A stretch of DNA of 64,000 nt from Bryoerythrophyllum caledonicum. Taxonomy: Eukaryota > Streptophyta > Bryopsida > Pottiales > Pottiaceae. Positions within the stretch are counted from its first letter, which is position 1, and each line of letters opens with the position of its first letter. The notes beneath the pieces are model-generated. The model saw nothing but the letters and a program-made list of their open reading frames with translations, did no database searches and was not told the origin of the DNA. A program made the translations under genes and the position numbers. Positions 1 through 10,941 of the stretch are shown piece after piece. The stretch spans positions 20,185,406-20,249,405 of the forward strand of contig OZ020514.1 in the NCBI GenBank assembly GCA_963971425.1, in the 5' to 3' direction.

Positions 1-15
1 GATCAAAGAGCGTTT

Positions 16-31
16 GCGGTGAGCGGTGAGC
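16..31 (+). repeat. GCGGTGA heptamer repeat (two units)
   Basis: Two tandem GCGGTGA units lie at the left edge. The same heptamer recurs four times at 41829-41856, and as an inverted, slightly degenerate version at 61848-61867. The neighbouring 32-690 is AT-rich; its 540-690 part may continue the minus-strand relic that starts near 1170, and I see nothing clear in the rest. Confidence 0.6.
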
Positions 32-539
32 AAAAAAGAAAGATCTACAAGCAGCACAATTTTTTTCAGAATGATCTAAATTTGAATAATAAAAAATAGA
101 CTTTCTAACTCAGACTATTTAATTTTGGAAAAAAAATATGGACCTATTTTCGTGGAACATTTTATTCATTCCCCTAATGACGAATATAAATGATTTTTGA
201 ATCATTGGAATTCCAAAGATATACTATAAAATTTAGAAAAATAGGGTCCCATTATCATGGAACATATTACAAACTCCTCCTTTTGCAGATGTAAATGATA
301 ACCCTTTTCGTCCCCGAATTACTCCGTCGGATGATAAATTGAGGCGGAATTGTGGAAGTCTTCACAAATGAAACGGGAGACATACACACAACGTCATATT
401 CGTGAAGTGGCATAGACATCGAATCTATAGATATATGATTCAAAAAAAATATGCAAACATGATACGAGGCAAAGACAAAAGACAACAATTCCGGCCAGTT
501 GTATAACGATCAATATTAAAGCAATTTCTCAGGTTCTTG

Positions 540-1170
540 TTTATCTATAAAGTTTCAAGCAAACTTCTACAACATAATTGCTCTAACGACTGGTATGAGT
601 TTCTTGAAGTTAAGTGTTGCAGCATGGACAAACAAGTCCTTTAGCTTGTCGAGCTTGCACATGATCTCATGGACGAAGTATAAATGCTTGCAATTAATCC
701 AAGGCTCGCCGAATTGGTTGACCTTTGCCTCCATTGAAACAATGTCTAGACATGTTCAAGCCGGAATTGAGTTCAACGTAACTTGAATGCTCTGAGGCGT
801 GGATAGTAGAAGATTCAACTTCAAGACCTACAATGCAATCAATTTGGTGAACGTTAACATTGCGCGCATCCAAATCATTGCCTTCATCGTAGGGGCGGAC
901 CCCCATTTGATGAAGTTGGGCAGCAATTGGCCCGCTGGAATGTCGCTCCTCCACTTTAGTGAACTGGAACAAGGGATGCTCGTCAACATCTTCTAGAATT
1001 GGGTATGCAACGAGGCCAACACCATCAGCATTGGTTGATACAAAGTGTTGGCGGGAAGACACTTGTCGCTTTTGTGGAAGCTAGAAACCAACGCGCTTGA
1101 GAGCAATGATCTTCGACCGCTTGAGATTGATGTCTCTCGTAACTTATCAGATTTGTGAAATGTTATTTGG
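540..1170 (-). pseudogene. Unrecognised minus-strand gene relic
   Basis: The longest open stretch is 694-1062 (about 120 residues). The same sense continues on both sides: upstream with a basic segment containing VTRDINLKRSKIIAL, downstream with CKLDKLKDLFVHAATLNFKK. Composition is protein-like and unlike the AT-rich flanks. I do not recognise the family. There is no clear start or end, and stops and frame changes interrupt it, so it is a fragment of a decayed gene or transposon ORF. The stretch 1171-1620 to its right holds nothing I can name. Confidence 0.4.
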
Positions 1171-1628
1171 GCAAGTAGAAACCTACTTTTTGCGGGAGCC
1201 TAATACACAACGCTGAACATTGTTAGGGCAAAAATAGAACCCTGTCTTTAAATTCAACCAATGTGATAATTCATTCACTTTCCGGTGCATGTGGGATATA
1301 TTGTGGCATTTTTCCTTTTGGATGATCTTCCTTGTGCATTGCTTCCTTGAGAGGCCCTAAAGAGCTCAACGTGCTACACTAAAGCAATGTTTAGGTACTT
1401 GGATGATATGCCAATCGGTAACATCAAGGTTGAATTACTCTACCCCGAAAGATGAGTAAGTCGATTGTGCCCGACAATAACGTTGTCCATAAGTTTGGGA
1501 CTTGGAGAATTCTATGCGCCGATAGTTAGACCGACATCCACATTTAGATTTGCACCCTCACCAACCTCTTGGACAACTTCACGAGTCCTTTAGGCCTTAC
1601 TCGACTTGGTCTCTACTTGGTGTCACAG

Positions 1629-1977
1629 GATGTAGCGTCGAGGGCCTCTCTGTATCATAGTTTTAGCGTAGATTAGTTTGTTACTAATCTACGTGTATTT
1701 AGGGACAAACGGCGGCGGCCGCATTCATTCGAGGATGATTTTCATCCACTTATGATTGTAAGCATGTGCGTATAGCGCCGCACATGCCCTTGACTTTACG
1801 TCTTTGTCAAGTCAAGCTTTGTGAGTGAGTTAGTGAGTGTTTAGTGAGTTCTTTGCTTGTAAGTGATGGTTTGTCATTAGTAAAGGCTCCGCATTCACTA
1901 CTTAGTTGCATTCATTAATTCTCCCCTTATAGAGTGCGTGCCGCTTGACTTCTTGTGGAAAACACATGAATCTTTCA
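1629..1977 (+). repeat. Left LTR-like direct repeat of the Ty3/gypsy element
   Basis: This stretch matches 10495-10836 over almost all its length, including the words CGGCGGCGGCCGCATTCATC-like, GTGCGTATAGCGCCGCAC and TTTGTCAAGTCAAGCTTTGTG. It lacks the first ~110 bases that the right-hand copy has (10385-10494). The inner end near TCTTTCA at 1971-1977 is taken as the LTR end. Confidence 0.75.
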
Positions 1978-3330
1978 CTTGACAAAGACCTCCTATTTCT
2001 TCTTCAATCTCCACCATTTTCTCATTTGAAGAGTTTATAGAAAATAGAAAGAATGGAGGAAAAATGGGTTTCAAAATATATTTGTTCCGGCGTTGTTCCA
2101 GCGTCCGTCCGTCCGGTAGTGTGCGTCCGTCCGGCTGTCTGTCCGATAGAAGCTGTTGTCCGTCCGGTAGAGAATATTCTAGAGTATTTGGGTATAATCG
2201 GGAATATTCTTATATTTAAGGGGCATATTCTTTGGAATATTCTAGGCATCCGTCCGGTAAGGGTGTTGTCCGTCCTATCCGACTGTCCGTTCGTCCGTTG
2301 TCTTTGGGCCCCTGTCCATCTATATAGACAACCCTGAGCAAATGTCATCAAAGATCACGGGCAAAAGGAAGGGCGCATTTGCGACATGGGCTCCTAAATC
2401 CACAAGTACAAAAAATTGTGCTGCGAAACCCTATAGCGTCAGTTTGAGTGCTGAAATTTCAAAGAGTCTCTGGAATGTAACCTCAAAAATTCCAACTTTT
2501 GCAATTTTTGTGTTTTGTAAATTCTGATCGAGGATTTGGGTTTGCAAAAGAATTCTAAGACTAGTGCTGTTGAAACTAGTTAGTTTAAAAAAAAAATTGG
2601 CGAGTTTTCGGGACATCCGAAAACAATCACATGTTTTTGTGATCTTTAAGAAAAAAAAAAGTAAGTGCTAAACTTTGGGAGTAGATTGCAAGGGCATTTT
2701 AACTTGGATGTGAGTTAAAATTTGCGCCTATAATTCGGAAATTTGCCATTTTAGTCCAATTTTAGTGTTGGATTACCTTGTTGACGCGTTAAATCACCCA
2801 TTGTGGCAATTGCATTGGGGCGGTTTGTTTTTCTAATCGCTGCGGTCAATGTCCCTCTATTTTTTTAGTTCTAAACATTGGGAAGAACACTTGCAAATTT
2901 TTTCTCTTTGTATTGCAGGTTTGCGAATTAGGCCATCAATTGCATGCGTGTGTAGTGGCTCTGACTCCTTGTCCATTCTGCATTTATATTGTTGGGTGAG
3001 AGGATCCGGTTTTGATTTCTGGATTCTTGTGCGGTACCTCCCCGTGTTGCAGGCTTGTTGCCGGAGTTTTCCGATGGCCCCATTTCCTATTATACTAGAT
3101 TGTGATAGGGTACCTTAGGGGTGAAGTCGGGTTCATGGCCGGCAAGACCATTTTATGTGAGAGGATGTGCTTGGACCTGTGTTAGTCAAAGGTGATGACC
3201 GATAAAGCACATAGCTTTTTATGTGGAGTGTAGGCACGTTCAACAGCATGGAAGACGATCATCGCCACGTTGTACGTGGTTGTTTCTAAAGACAGGTTGA
3301 AGGCATTTCCCTACCCAATTGACAACTCCG
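1978..3330 (+). other. Leader of the Ty3/gypsy element with a GTCCGTCCG-rich tract
   Basis: This lies between the left LTR and the first gag-like coding. At 2097-2300 it has many imperfect GTCCGTCCGGTAG words. No conserved domain is visible. Short open frames in both strands over this tract are by-products of the repeat. Confidence 0.45.
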
Positions 3331-4400
3331 ATTCCAAGCGTGGATGAAGAAGAAGCGCCAGCGGACGGCGTCGTTTAACAATTGGTTTGCGTTCGAGCTC
3401 TTGCCCCAATATTTGGAGCTAGAGGGCTCTTCTGTCATACGGGCGATGACCATGCAGCATGACACTCAGTTACGTCCCATTGAGGAGTACTGACGCAAGC
3501 GTGTGGAGTTGATAACTGCGCTCAAGGAGAGTGCGGTTTCTCAACTCTCGACTTCCACGGAGGAGCCTAAGGTGGAAGAGAGTTTCCTCCGTGAGGACTC
3601 TAGAGCCAAGGACATTGCCAATGTAGACGAACGGTCTAGCATGGGGGTCGTATCACGTTTGGCCGTAGCTACACGTGCAGCATTGATGGCGGTTGGCAAT
3701 TCGACAGCCTTCAATCCTTTGGTGCAATTCATGGCGCACTCGGAGGTGGAGTACGGGGGGTTCAAGCGTGATCAAATGGAACGCATCCAGGATTTTTGCC
3801 GAGTGAAAGACGATATCCCACACACCATGTATGCCCGGTTGGCACGATTGTCAGCGGAGGCCGGTGATGTGTTCACGGAGCGCGAGCTTGTGAAGATCTT
3901 CATCTCCAAGCTGGATAAGCGGATGGTGGAGTTAATTAGTACACATTTTTTTTCCGGTATCACAGGAATGCCACTTTGGCGGAAGCCTTTGCCGAGGCGG
4001 AAGCGCTTGATAGGGCAATGGATGTGAGCAAGGCCACATATTTGGTCACGGCACTGATGGATGCTCCTAAGCCCAAGAAGCTTGCCACCGCAATTAGTAG
4101 CTTGGTGGAAGCAGAACCTAAAAGGTTGTGCATTGTTGGGCTTGTGGGGACACAAGTCACACCAAGAGAGACCCAAATTGCTCCAAGAAGAAAAGGGCAG
4201 GCATGGTGAAGGTCAAGCCCAAGACCGAGGCGGCCAAGACTGCAGAGAAGGCTCGGGGGAAGGAGAAGAAGGTTGTGCCATGCTGTCATTGTGGCAAGAC
4301 TAACAATAGTGATGAAAATTGTTTTGACCTTCATCCGGAGAAGCGCCCAAGGACATCGGCTGCTAAATCAGAGGTTGTAAAGAAACTTTAGGCCAAGATG
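3330..4400 (+). pseudogene. gag region of the Ty3/gypsy element
   Basis: A hydrophilic helical capsid-like region (about 3500-4030) is followed by two zinc-knuckle-like cysteine clusters near 4131-4170 and 4285-4330, in a lysine-rich setting. That is the usual capsid then nucleocapsid order. The region is decayed. The boundary with the following linker (4400-5150, proline- and serine-rich) is unclear. Confidence 0.6.
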
Positions 4401-5149
4401 GCGGAGGTGAGGAAGTAGATGAATGCGATGGCATCTTTGAAGCAAGTGGCGGACACATAACCACGGTGGAGTCAGGCCTCATCTTCAGCCCTAGATCGCT
4501 ATTTGTATGGCGCTTCATGGGAGGTGGTGCCAGCAGTTGCCACTCGTGTTCAGACCATCGCACAGGCGATGGCTCCTTCTCCCTCTGTGCTTGGTGGATA
4601 TGGCCATCCATGCCACACGGGATTGCCTCACCAGATAAATCAGTCCCGGTTCCCTCTTTCATTCAGCATTGTGGATGCGGCAACTTCTACTGCGGCTCCG
4701 ACTCCGACCCCGGTCCCACCAGTTTTTTCTGGTCGTGGAGATGTCGTATACACCTTGGCGTACAAGGTGTTGTAGTTGCCGATATTTGCTGGTGTGGACT
4801 TTCTGACACCGAATTTTCAACGATCCGGTTTATTTCACATGGCGGGTAGTATATTGGAGGGCAAGGTGCCCATGCCATTGTTGGACGTGTTGCAGGCAGT
4901 AACCGCTCCATCCACCGAGGAGGATTTGGTGGCAATGCGGGCCAAGTTGGCGGCGGAGGCTATTTCCGCGTTTGAGGCCAATGCCACTTCTACACTTATC
5001 GATCAGTCCTCCGAGGATCAGTCCTTAATCTCTGAAGTGGCTTATTTGTCTAATATAGCGACCGGATCGGCACGGAAGCGACGCAGTGTGCGTCGAGGGA
5101 TAATACGTTTGATAAACGATGACGGAGTCATGGTGGTTGATTGTACGGA

Positions 5150-5330
5150 TGTCAACCCCACCCGAGCTACCCCCCTACGTATTATGTTGGACTCCGGAGC
5201 TCAGCCACTGATGATTGGCAAGCAGCTATCCCTTGGTACAAAGGACCTCAAGCCATGCCATTTACGATTATTACATTGGTTGGGGGCACAAAGAAGGCCA
5301 TGGGCTACACCTGACATCCGTTGTAGTTGA
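5150..5330 (+). pseudogene. Aspartic protease segment of the Ty3/gypsy element
   Basis: The pattern LRIMLDSGAQPLMIG matches the D-[ST]-G-A active-site loop of retropepsins, in its expected place after gag. Beyond it, up to about 5860, the sequence is a decayed linker with no domain I can name. Confidence 0.65.
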
Positions 5331-5859
5331 TGTACAACATGGGATCTGGTCCTTTATTCTCTCAGGTATCTCTCCAATGCGCAGTGACTGGCGCCACCAA
5401 CTAGGACATTTTGGTGGATCAACAGGCACTGTATCCCCTTGGTTTTGGAGTGGATAACGGGATGGAGGATGCTTGGATTAGGCCTAGGTGGTTTGTCGGT
5501 GATGGCTGAATAGAGCTCATTCTGGTTGTCTTCGTAGCTAGCGCGGTGACTTCTACGGCGGATGCTATGCTTGGGTGTAGTGCCTTGGCATCCGATTTGC
5601 CATTGGTTCTTTACTTTTGGAGGAGACATATGATTTTATGTCGGAGGGTGGGAAATCACATGAGTTCATATCAGTGGAGATCCCTGCACGTCATTGCAAG
5701 GATCCCCTTCCTCCATGGGGAACTCAGCTGGAGCTCGTACGCCGCAATTGGGAGATTGTAGAGGCTATTGATGCTCCGTGCCTTTGAGTAGACTCTTCTA
5801 CTCTGTTGTTGGTTTGCACTATTCAGTGGCAACCATTGGATGAATGTATAACCCTTGTG

Positions 5860-6830
5860 TAGTTATTTGTAGGTATCGGTACGGGGCTCGCGGTTGTGTT
5901 AGAGGCCGGGCTCAAGGTTCGACAGTATATCCACGTGGATAGTGGCTTTGAAGCCAACTGTGCCGCTCACCATCAAAATTAGCGTCTTTTGGCGTTGTAT
6001 CCAGAGCAACTACCACCTTCTGCGATTTGAGGGTGTTTTGGCAAGTTGCCACGTGATGTGACGTTGATCAATGAAGATGATCTTTGCCGGTTAGGTCACG
6101 TGGACTTGGTGATTCCCGGATGGCCTTGCCAAGGCCATTCACGGACGGGTAGTGGACGTGGCTTGGATGACCCATGGTGAGGTCTCTTTGCGGATTTGCT
6201 CAAGCTCATCCAGTGGTGTATTACCCACCAATCAATGCCACCCGGGTGCATTTTTGAGAATGTTCCCCCATTGGGAGATACACGGACAAAGGCGTGTGAG
6301 GATGGGACGTACATCCATCACCTTCTTGGTCCCCTCACGTTTGTTGATGTCGCGGCGTTGGGCTCTTACGTCTATCGGCCACGTTGGATTTGGACAAAAA
6401 TGGCATCATCGACGACGCTTATTTCTACACTTGCTCAAGTGCAAGAGCCCGTGCGCTGTGAGGTCAATGACATCTTGAACGACCACCGTGTCTCCACGGA
6501 GGTTAGCAAGGATGATGAGCCACCATTGGCCGTGGTCAACCGCGTTGGTTTCACTTGGGGGGAATTTCCTACCTTGTTGTGTTATCCCGACTCTTTTGCC
6601 TTTAGGACACGCGGTCCGAGCATGGTTTGGGATTCATCTTCCCAAATTTACGAGGAGCCTTGTGCCAACAAGAGGGAGTAGGTGGTGGGCTTTTTGACAT
6701 GCACCACCGCCGCACCGGATCTCTCTGAGGGCCAGCATCGTTATTCATTGGGTCAAGTCATTGACCTCGACACCCTCGTTTGGGTTTGTGGCCTTTGTTT
6801 CGCCGTTCAACGCCGTTTGAGTGACCATCC
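5860..6830 (+). pseudogene. DNA (cytosine-5) methyltransferase domain inside the retrotransposon
   Basis: Several C5-methyltransferase motifs appear in the canonical order. Motif I (AdoMet binding) is like LFVGIGTGLAVVLEAGLKV near 5866-5922. Motif IV with the catalytic Pro-Cys is GWPCQGHSRTGSGRGLDDP near 6118-6175. Motif VI is FENVPPLGDTR near 6253-6290. Further on come the conserved PLTFVDVAALGSY with RPRWIW, then FPTLLCYPDSFAFRTRGP near 6565-6620 (motif VIII region), and a closing TTAAPDLSEGQ with LGQVIDLD near 6705-6770 (motifs IX-X). In living relatives the enzyme moves a methyl group from S-adenosylmethionine to carbon 5 of cytosine. It lies between protease and reverse transcriptase, so it was part of the element's polyprotein. 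The single-chain motif order I-IV-VI-X resembles DNMT3 or bacterial enzymes, not the rearranged DRM order. The copy is a broken fossil. Confidence 0.88.
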
Positions 6831-6859
6831 ACGTTTGCTAGGGGTAGACTCTAATGGTC

Positions 6860-7280
6860 AAGGGGCGGCGGTGCCACATCTCATTGAGATTGAGGAAGCA
6901 AGTTGTTTTTTCATTTGAAGAGGCATGCAACTGAGGAGCTTTGTGTTAAGCGTGTCTTTGCATCTTTGGACGAGGACTTTGGTCGAGAGGATATCCGAAA
7001 CATCTTTTCCGAGTTTTATCATCCCGACACAGGATTTCCTGTAGATCCCGTGTGTGAGGAGTCTGGAGGCATTAATGCCCTCTCTTCTATCAAGTAGCAA
7101 TCACCGACGTGCTCGTACGCGCTGAGTCTTCTATAGTAGAGAAAGAGACAACGGAGTTTGATGATTGGCCTATGGATTTAAGGCCACATCTTATAAGTGC
7201 CAAGGCACAAAGAATCCGAGCATTTATACTTACGTATCGTAGTTGTTTTGCCTTTAGTCTCCATGATTTGTACGGCTACA
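6860..7280 (+). other. Linker between methyltransferase and reverse transcriptase
   Basis: Coding-like but decayed sequence. It includes an acidic stretch near 7050-7170 and the lead-in to the reverse transcriptase (LKDDHPIFRRPYKLG near 7300). No separate domain is recognised. Confidence 0.4.
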
Positions 7281-7289
7281 TAGGCAAAC

Positions 7290-8010
7290 CGATTCACATT
7301 CAATTGAAAGACGACCACCCGATCTTCCGACGACCGTATAAGCTCGGTCTCTCTGAGAAAGTTGGGTTCAGACTCGTTGTCAGGAGTTGTTGGCTGCCAG
7401 CTTGATTGCGCTTTCTAATGGCGAGTACGCTTGTGCCACTTGCGGTCCGGTTACCACTAGTTACCATTGATGATGGACGACTGGATGAAGACCGCGTTCT
7501 TGGGAGTTGATCTGGATGGGAGAGATCAGCTCTACCATTGGAAGTTTCTTCCATTTGGCCTCAAAAATGCACCCGCTGACTTTTAGAGGTTATGGACCGG
7601 GTGTTGACCAATTTACCGTTTTTCCGATGCGACATTGATGATGTTATCATTTTTAGCAGCAGCCTACAGGTGCATGTAAGGCATCTTCAAGCAGTGTTTG
7701 AGAGGCTACGGCAGTGGGGATTGCGCTTGCACCATGGCAAATGCATATTCTTCCATGACCGGTTGCCATACTTGGGATATATGATTGTTCCAGGAGGTCT
7801 TGGCGTCCAGCAGGCAAAGGTTGACGCACTGCAAAAGATCTCGGTCACAATCGACATGTCATGGCTAAGAGCTTCTCTTGGCCTGGCAAATTACTATTGC
7901 CGGTTTATCAAGAACTTTAGCTTGATTCCCAAGCCGATGACTATTCTCACGGGGAAGGATCAGCCATGGACTTGGGGATGGGAGCAGCAACAAACATATG
8001 CTACTTTGAA
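7290..8010 (+). pseudogene. Reverse transcriptase of the Ty3/gypsy element
   Basis: Hallmarks of a Ty3-type reverse transcriptase are visible: the entry segment HPIFRRPYKL, the catalytic-loop region with DIDDVIIFSSS near 7630-7665 (the position of the Y/F-x-D-D box), then HLQAVFERLRQWGLRLH, KCIFF and PYLGYMIVPGG. In a working element it copies genomic RNA into DNA. The connection to RNase H is direct, as usual for the family. It is decayed. Confidence 0.85.
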
Positions 8011-8029
8011 GCTCAAGCTTAGTTCAGCG

Positions 8030-8430
8030 CCTATACTGCGGCGTCCTGATGCTACACGGCCTTTCCACGTGCACACACATTGGAGTGCGGTAGGATTGGG
8101 AGCCGTGTTGACTTAAAAGGATGATGAGGGACGGGAGTACCTTGTGGCGTTTGCTAAGAGCAACAACAACGTGGAGTCCAACTATTTGTCCTATGAGGGA
8201 GAAGCTTTGGCCGCGGTTTGAGCCATAGCTCATTTTAGGCCCTACTTGTACGGGCAACGTTTTAGGTTGGTGACCAAACATCAACCTTTGAAGTGGCTCA
8301 TGGAGTCTGACAAGCATACTGGCAAGCTTGCCAGGTGGGCTTTGTTGCTTCAAGAGTATGATTTTGAGGTTGTACATCGCGCTCGCATCACGAACTTCGA
8401 TGCGGATGGTCTATCTCGCAATCCAAGTCC
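8030..8430 (+). pseudogene. RNase H segment of the Ty3/gypsy element
   Basis: The run RPFHVHTHWSAVGLGAVLT, a YLSYEGEALAAV-like helix, FRLVTKHQPLKWL and ARWALLLQEYDFEVVH then NFDADGLSRNP is the typical Ty3 RNase H series ending in the ADxLSR box. It follows the reverse transcriptase directly. Confidence 0.85.
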
Positions 8431-8599
8431 TTCGGAGGAGGATTTGATTGGTGTCAGGTGGCATGGAAACTGTGACACAAAGTCAGTCACGGGGTGGCAT
8501 GCAGTGGCTTACCTCACGTTGATGTCTAGCTCCGCATTGACATTGCCTGATTTGGCAACGGATGAGGAACCAATAGGGTCTAAGTTATTAGTGATGTGT

Positions 8600-9450
8600 G
8601 GGAAGACGGTCCAGTCTTGCACAAGCTAGAACATGGAACACTTCTCTCGGCTCTTTCTCCTAAGGAGCGTGATAGAGTTGGGCATCAAATAGCAAGGTTC
8701 TGTTGGGAGAACGGCCTTCTATTTTGGTTGTGGCCAGATGGGACTAGGCGCATAGTTCCAAGGCCAGATCAAAGGGCTTCGTAGGTACGGCAAGTATGCA
8801 AAGATTTAGGGCATTTTGGTATGCGATAGACTCATTAGTTGTTGCGCAGCTTGTATTGGTGGATCGGCATATATCAGCAGGTCGCCACCTACGTTTCTTG
8901 ATGTAAAGTATGTGATCGGCTAAGATCCAGCTCTAACACCTTATCACCCTAGTTGCAGCCATTGCCCATTATGGGGCTAGAATATCGGTGGTCTTTGGAC
9001 TTTGTTGATCCACTTGTTGTTATTCCACGCGGAGCCAAGTATGTCTTGGTGATGGTGGAGCATTTCAGCAAGTGGATTGAGCTCGTGGCTCTCGCGTAGT
9101 ACTCTTCAGAGTTGGCGGCCATGGCATTCCTCGACCGGATGTTGGCTCGTTTTGGAGCTCAAGCTGAGGTTTTGGCTTACCAAAGACGTGAGTTCCTTGG
9201 AGCTTTCAAAGCTTTGTGTACCAAGGCTTTGATTGACCATCGTACCACTTCTCGAGATCACCCGGAAGTGGATGGTTTGGCGGAGCGTGTGGTTCAGACC
9301 GTGAAGTGGGGCCTACAGAAGTATGGATTACTTCAGGGTAGCCATCGTCATTAGGATCTCATGGTACCATGGATCGCTATGGGATACCAGTTTAGTCGGC
9401 AGGCTGCACTAGCTGCTTTCAGTCCGAATCAGTTGTTGTATGGACGGGAG
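8600..9450 (+). pseudogene. Integrase of the Ty3/gypsy element
   Basis: An HHCC-type zinc-binding region near 8800-8925 is followed by a DDE core: the YRWSLDFVDPLVV strand with its aspartate near 8990-9020, MVEHFSKWIEL near 9050-9085, and a final segment SRDHPEVDGLAERVVQTVK near 9257-9310 that carries the catalytic glutamate region. It is decayed. The C-terminal tail leads into the extra domain described next. Confidence 0.82.
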
Positions 9451-9480
9451 CCAGTTTTACTAAGTTCCGTTGAGTAAAAG

Positions 9481-10040
9481 TTGGCTTTGGTTGTGGATTT
9501 GGATGATCTAGAGGTGTGGGCCCAGTGTTTACGAGATCGAGCGGAGTTCTTCAAGCGGGCCATGCCAATGGTCATGGAGGACTTATCCATTGCTCAACAC
9601 CGTGACACCTTACAGTACGCTCGTATTCGTAGTGGTGCATACCGACTTGAGCTACGACGTTTTCCTGTTGGAATATATGTTTATCTACAGCGTGACGTGC
9701 CTATGATGTTGGACGTCAAGGCCGGGCGCACCATTCTTCGCATCAAGGATGTATTGCCTAGTAACATCTTGTTGTTGGAACGCAAAGATGGCGGGGAGTG
9801 TCGGGAGAACTCCAAGAACTGTGCACCCTGCCATTTGTCCATTGATAGCTTCGTGCATCCTGAGTTGGCCGTTGTGCCACATGGTCTTCCGTGTTTTGTG
9901 TGTGGTGAGAAGAAGGGTGCGGCTACCCATTGCTTTGTGACCATTGCCACCATGGCTGGGATATGGCTTGCATGACGCCGCTTCTTTCTACTCTACCATT
10001 CGGAGATTGGACTTGTCCTCGTTGTCGGAGGTCTTCGAGC
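9481..10040 (+). pseudogene. Integrase C-terminal tail ending in a PHD-finger-like domain
   Basis: A basic beta-rich tail (RRFPVGIYVYLQRD, then MLDVKAGRTILRIKDVLP) resembles the GPY/F-type module of Ty3 integrases. After it lie Cys-rich segments: CFVCGEKKGAATHC near 9895-9940, CDHCHHGWDMAC near 9933-9970 and GDWTCPRC near 10000-10030. Together these spell the C4HC3 series of a PHD finger (two CxxC pairs, His-x2-Cys, a conserved Trp before the last CPRC). In other proteins PHD fingers bind histone H3 tails, so this may have steered integration to chromatin, as chromodomains do in chromoviruses. The fossil is broken. Confidence 0.72.
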
Positions 10041-10384
10041 CACGTTTCATCCAATGAAACGGCTTCAATTCCTCTTGGACTTATCACTGTATGGTGCGTT
10101 GCTTTCCAGTTGGAGTTCCTGGTTTCAATTCAGGGATAAGCAACGTGGAGATTGACCAAGGAATTAGCAACAAAATTGCCTAAGGCAATTAAAGATGGGG
10201 CTCACATTGCACCTGGCCTACCCTCTCTTTGTTACTTCTCCATATGCTTATTGATTCGGCGACAAGCAACATCTTCGACTGGATGCGTATAGTTGTTGCA
10301 GCGACATCATCGTGGCGATTAGTCTTGTTAGTGCTGTATGGTCCTAGCTGGATAGAGGGTCTCTTTATCCGCTAGGGGGGCACT

Positions 10385-10941
10385 TGAGGGTGTATTACGT
10401 ATACTTGTTTTAGTGTATGTTTTTCATTTATTTGATGTTGATTGGGACTCTCGATCTGTTGTGGTTATTGATCTTTCTTTACACGACAGCTATTACGCAA
10501 CGTGGCGTCGAGGGCCCCTCTATATCGTAGTTTAGCATAGATTTAGTTTGTTACTAATCTACGTGTGTTTAGGGACGAACGGCGGCGGCCGCATTCATCC
10601 ATGGATGGTTTTCATCCACTTAGGGTTGTATACATGTGCGTATAGCGCCGCACACGTCCTTGACTTGACGTCTTTGTCAAGTCAAGCTTTGTGAGTGAGT
10701 TAGTGAGTTCTTTGCTTGTAAAAGATGGTTTGTCATTAGTAAAGGCTCCGCATTCATTACTTAGTTGCACTCGTTGATTCTCCCCTTGTGGAGTGCGTGC
10801 CCCTTGACTTCCTGTGGAAAATACATGAATCTTTCCTTGAGGGTGTATTACGTATATTTGTTTTAGTATATGTTTTTTGTTTATTTGATGTTGGTTAGGA
10901 CTCTCCATGTGTTGTGGTTATCGATCTTTCTTTACACGACA
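10385..10941 (+). repeat. Right LTR plus the beginning of a further LTR copy
   Basis: 10385-10836 is the right LTR, opening with TGAGGGTGTATTACGTATAC. At 10837-10941 its first ~105 bases occur again (TTGAGGGTGTATTACGTATA through TTTACACGACA), so a second partial LTR follows head to tail. That layout suggests LTR-LTR recombination or a tandem insertion. Confidence 0.65.

Larger units (their letters stand above)
1629..10941 (+). mobile_element. Decayed Ty3/gypsy LTR retrotransposon carrying a C5 DNA methyltransferase and a PHD finger
   Basis: The element is bounded by direct repeats (left copy about 1629-1977, right copy about 10385-10836) with a G-rich polypurine-like tract at 10370-10383 just before the right one. 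Between them, in order on the plus strand, are gag with CCHC-like knuckles, an aspartic protease signature, a DNA cytosine-5 methyltransferase, reverse transcriptase, RNase H, integrase and a C-terminal PHD-finger-like segment. The order RT-RNase H-integrase is that of Ty3/gypsy. It is about 9.3 kb, has many breaks throughout and is surely inactive. The left repeat is shorter at its 5-prime end than the right one. Divergence between the repeats is clearly visible, so the insertion is old. Retrotransposons that have captured cytosine methyltransferases are known from dinoflagellates and charophyte algae; this is an element of that general kind. Confidence 0.88.

Noticed and set aside
5546-5761. 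Independent small ORF between protease and methyltransferase
   Set aside because: It lies inside the retrotransposon's coding direction and shows no domain; it is treated as decayed linker.
8600-9450. A chromodomain after the integrase (chromovirus)
   Set aside because: The C-terminal tail has a PHD-type cysteine series and no aromatic-cage pattern of a chromodomain.
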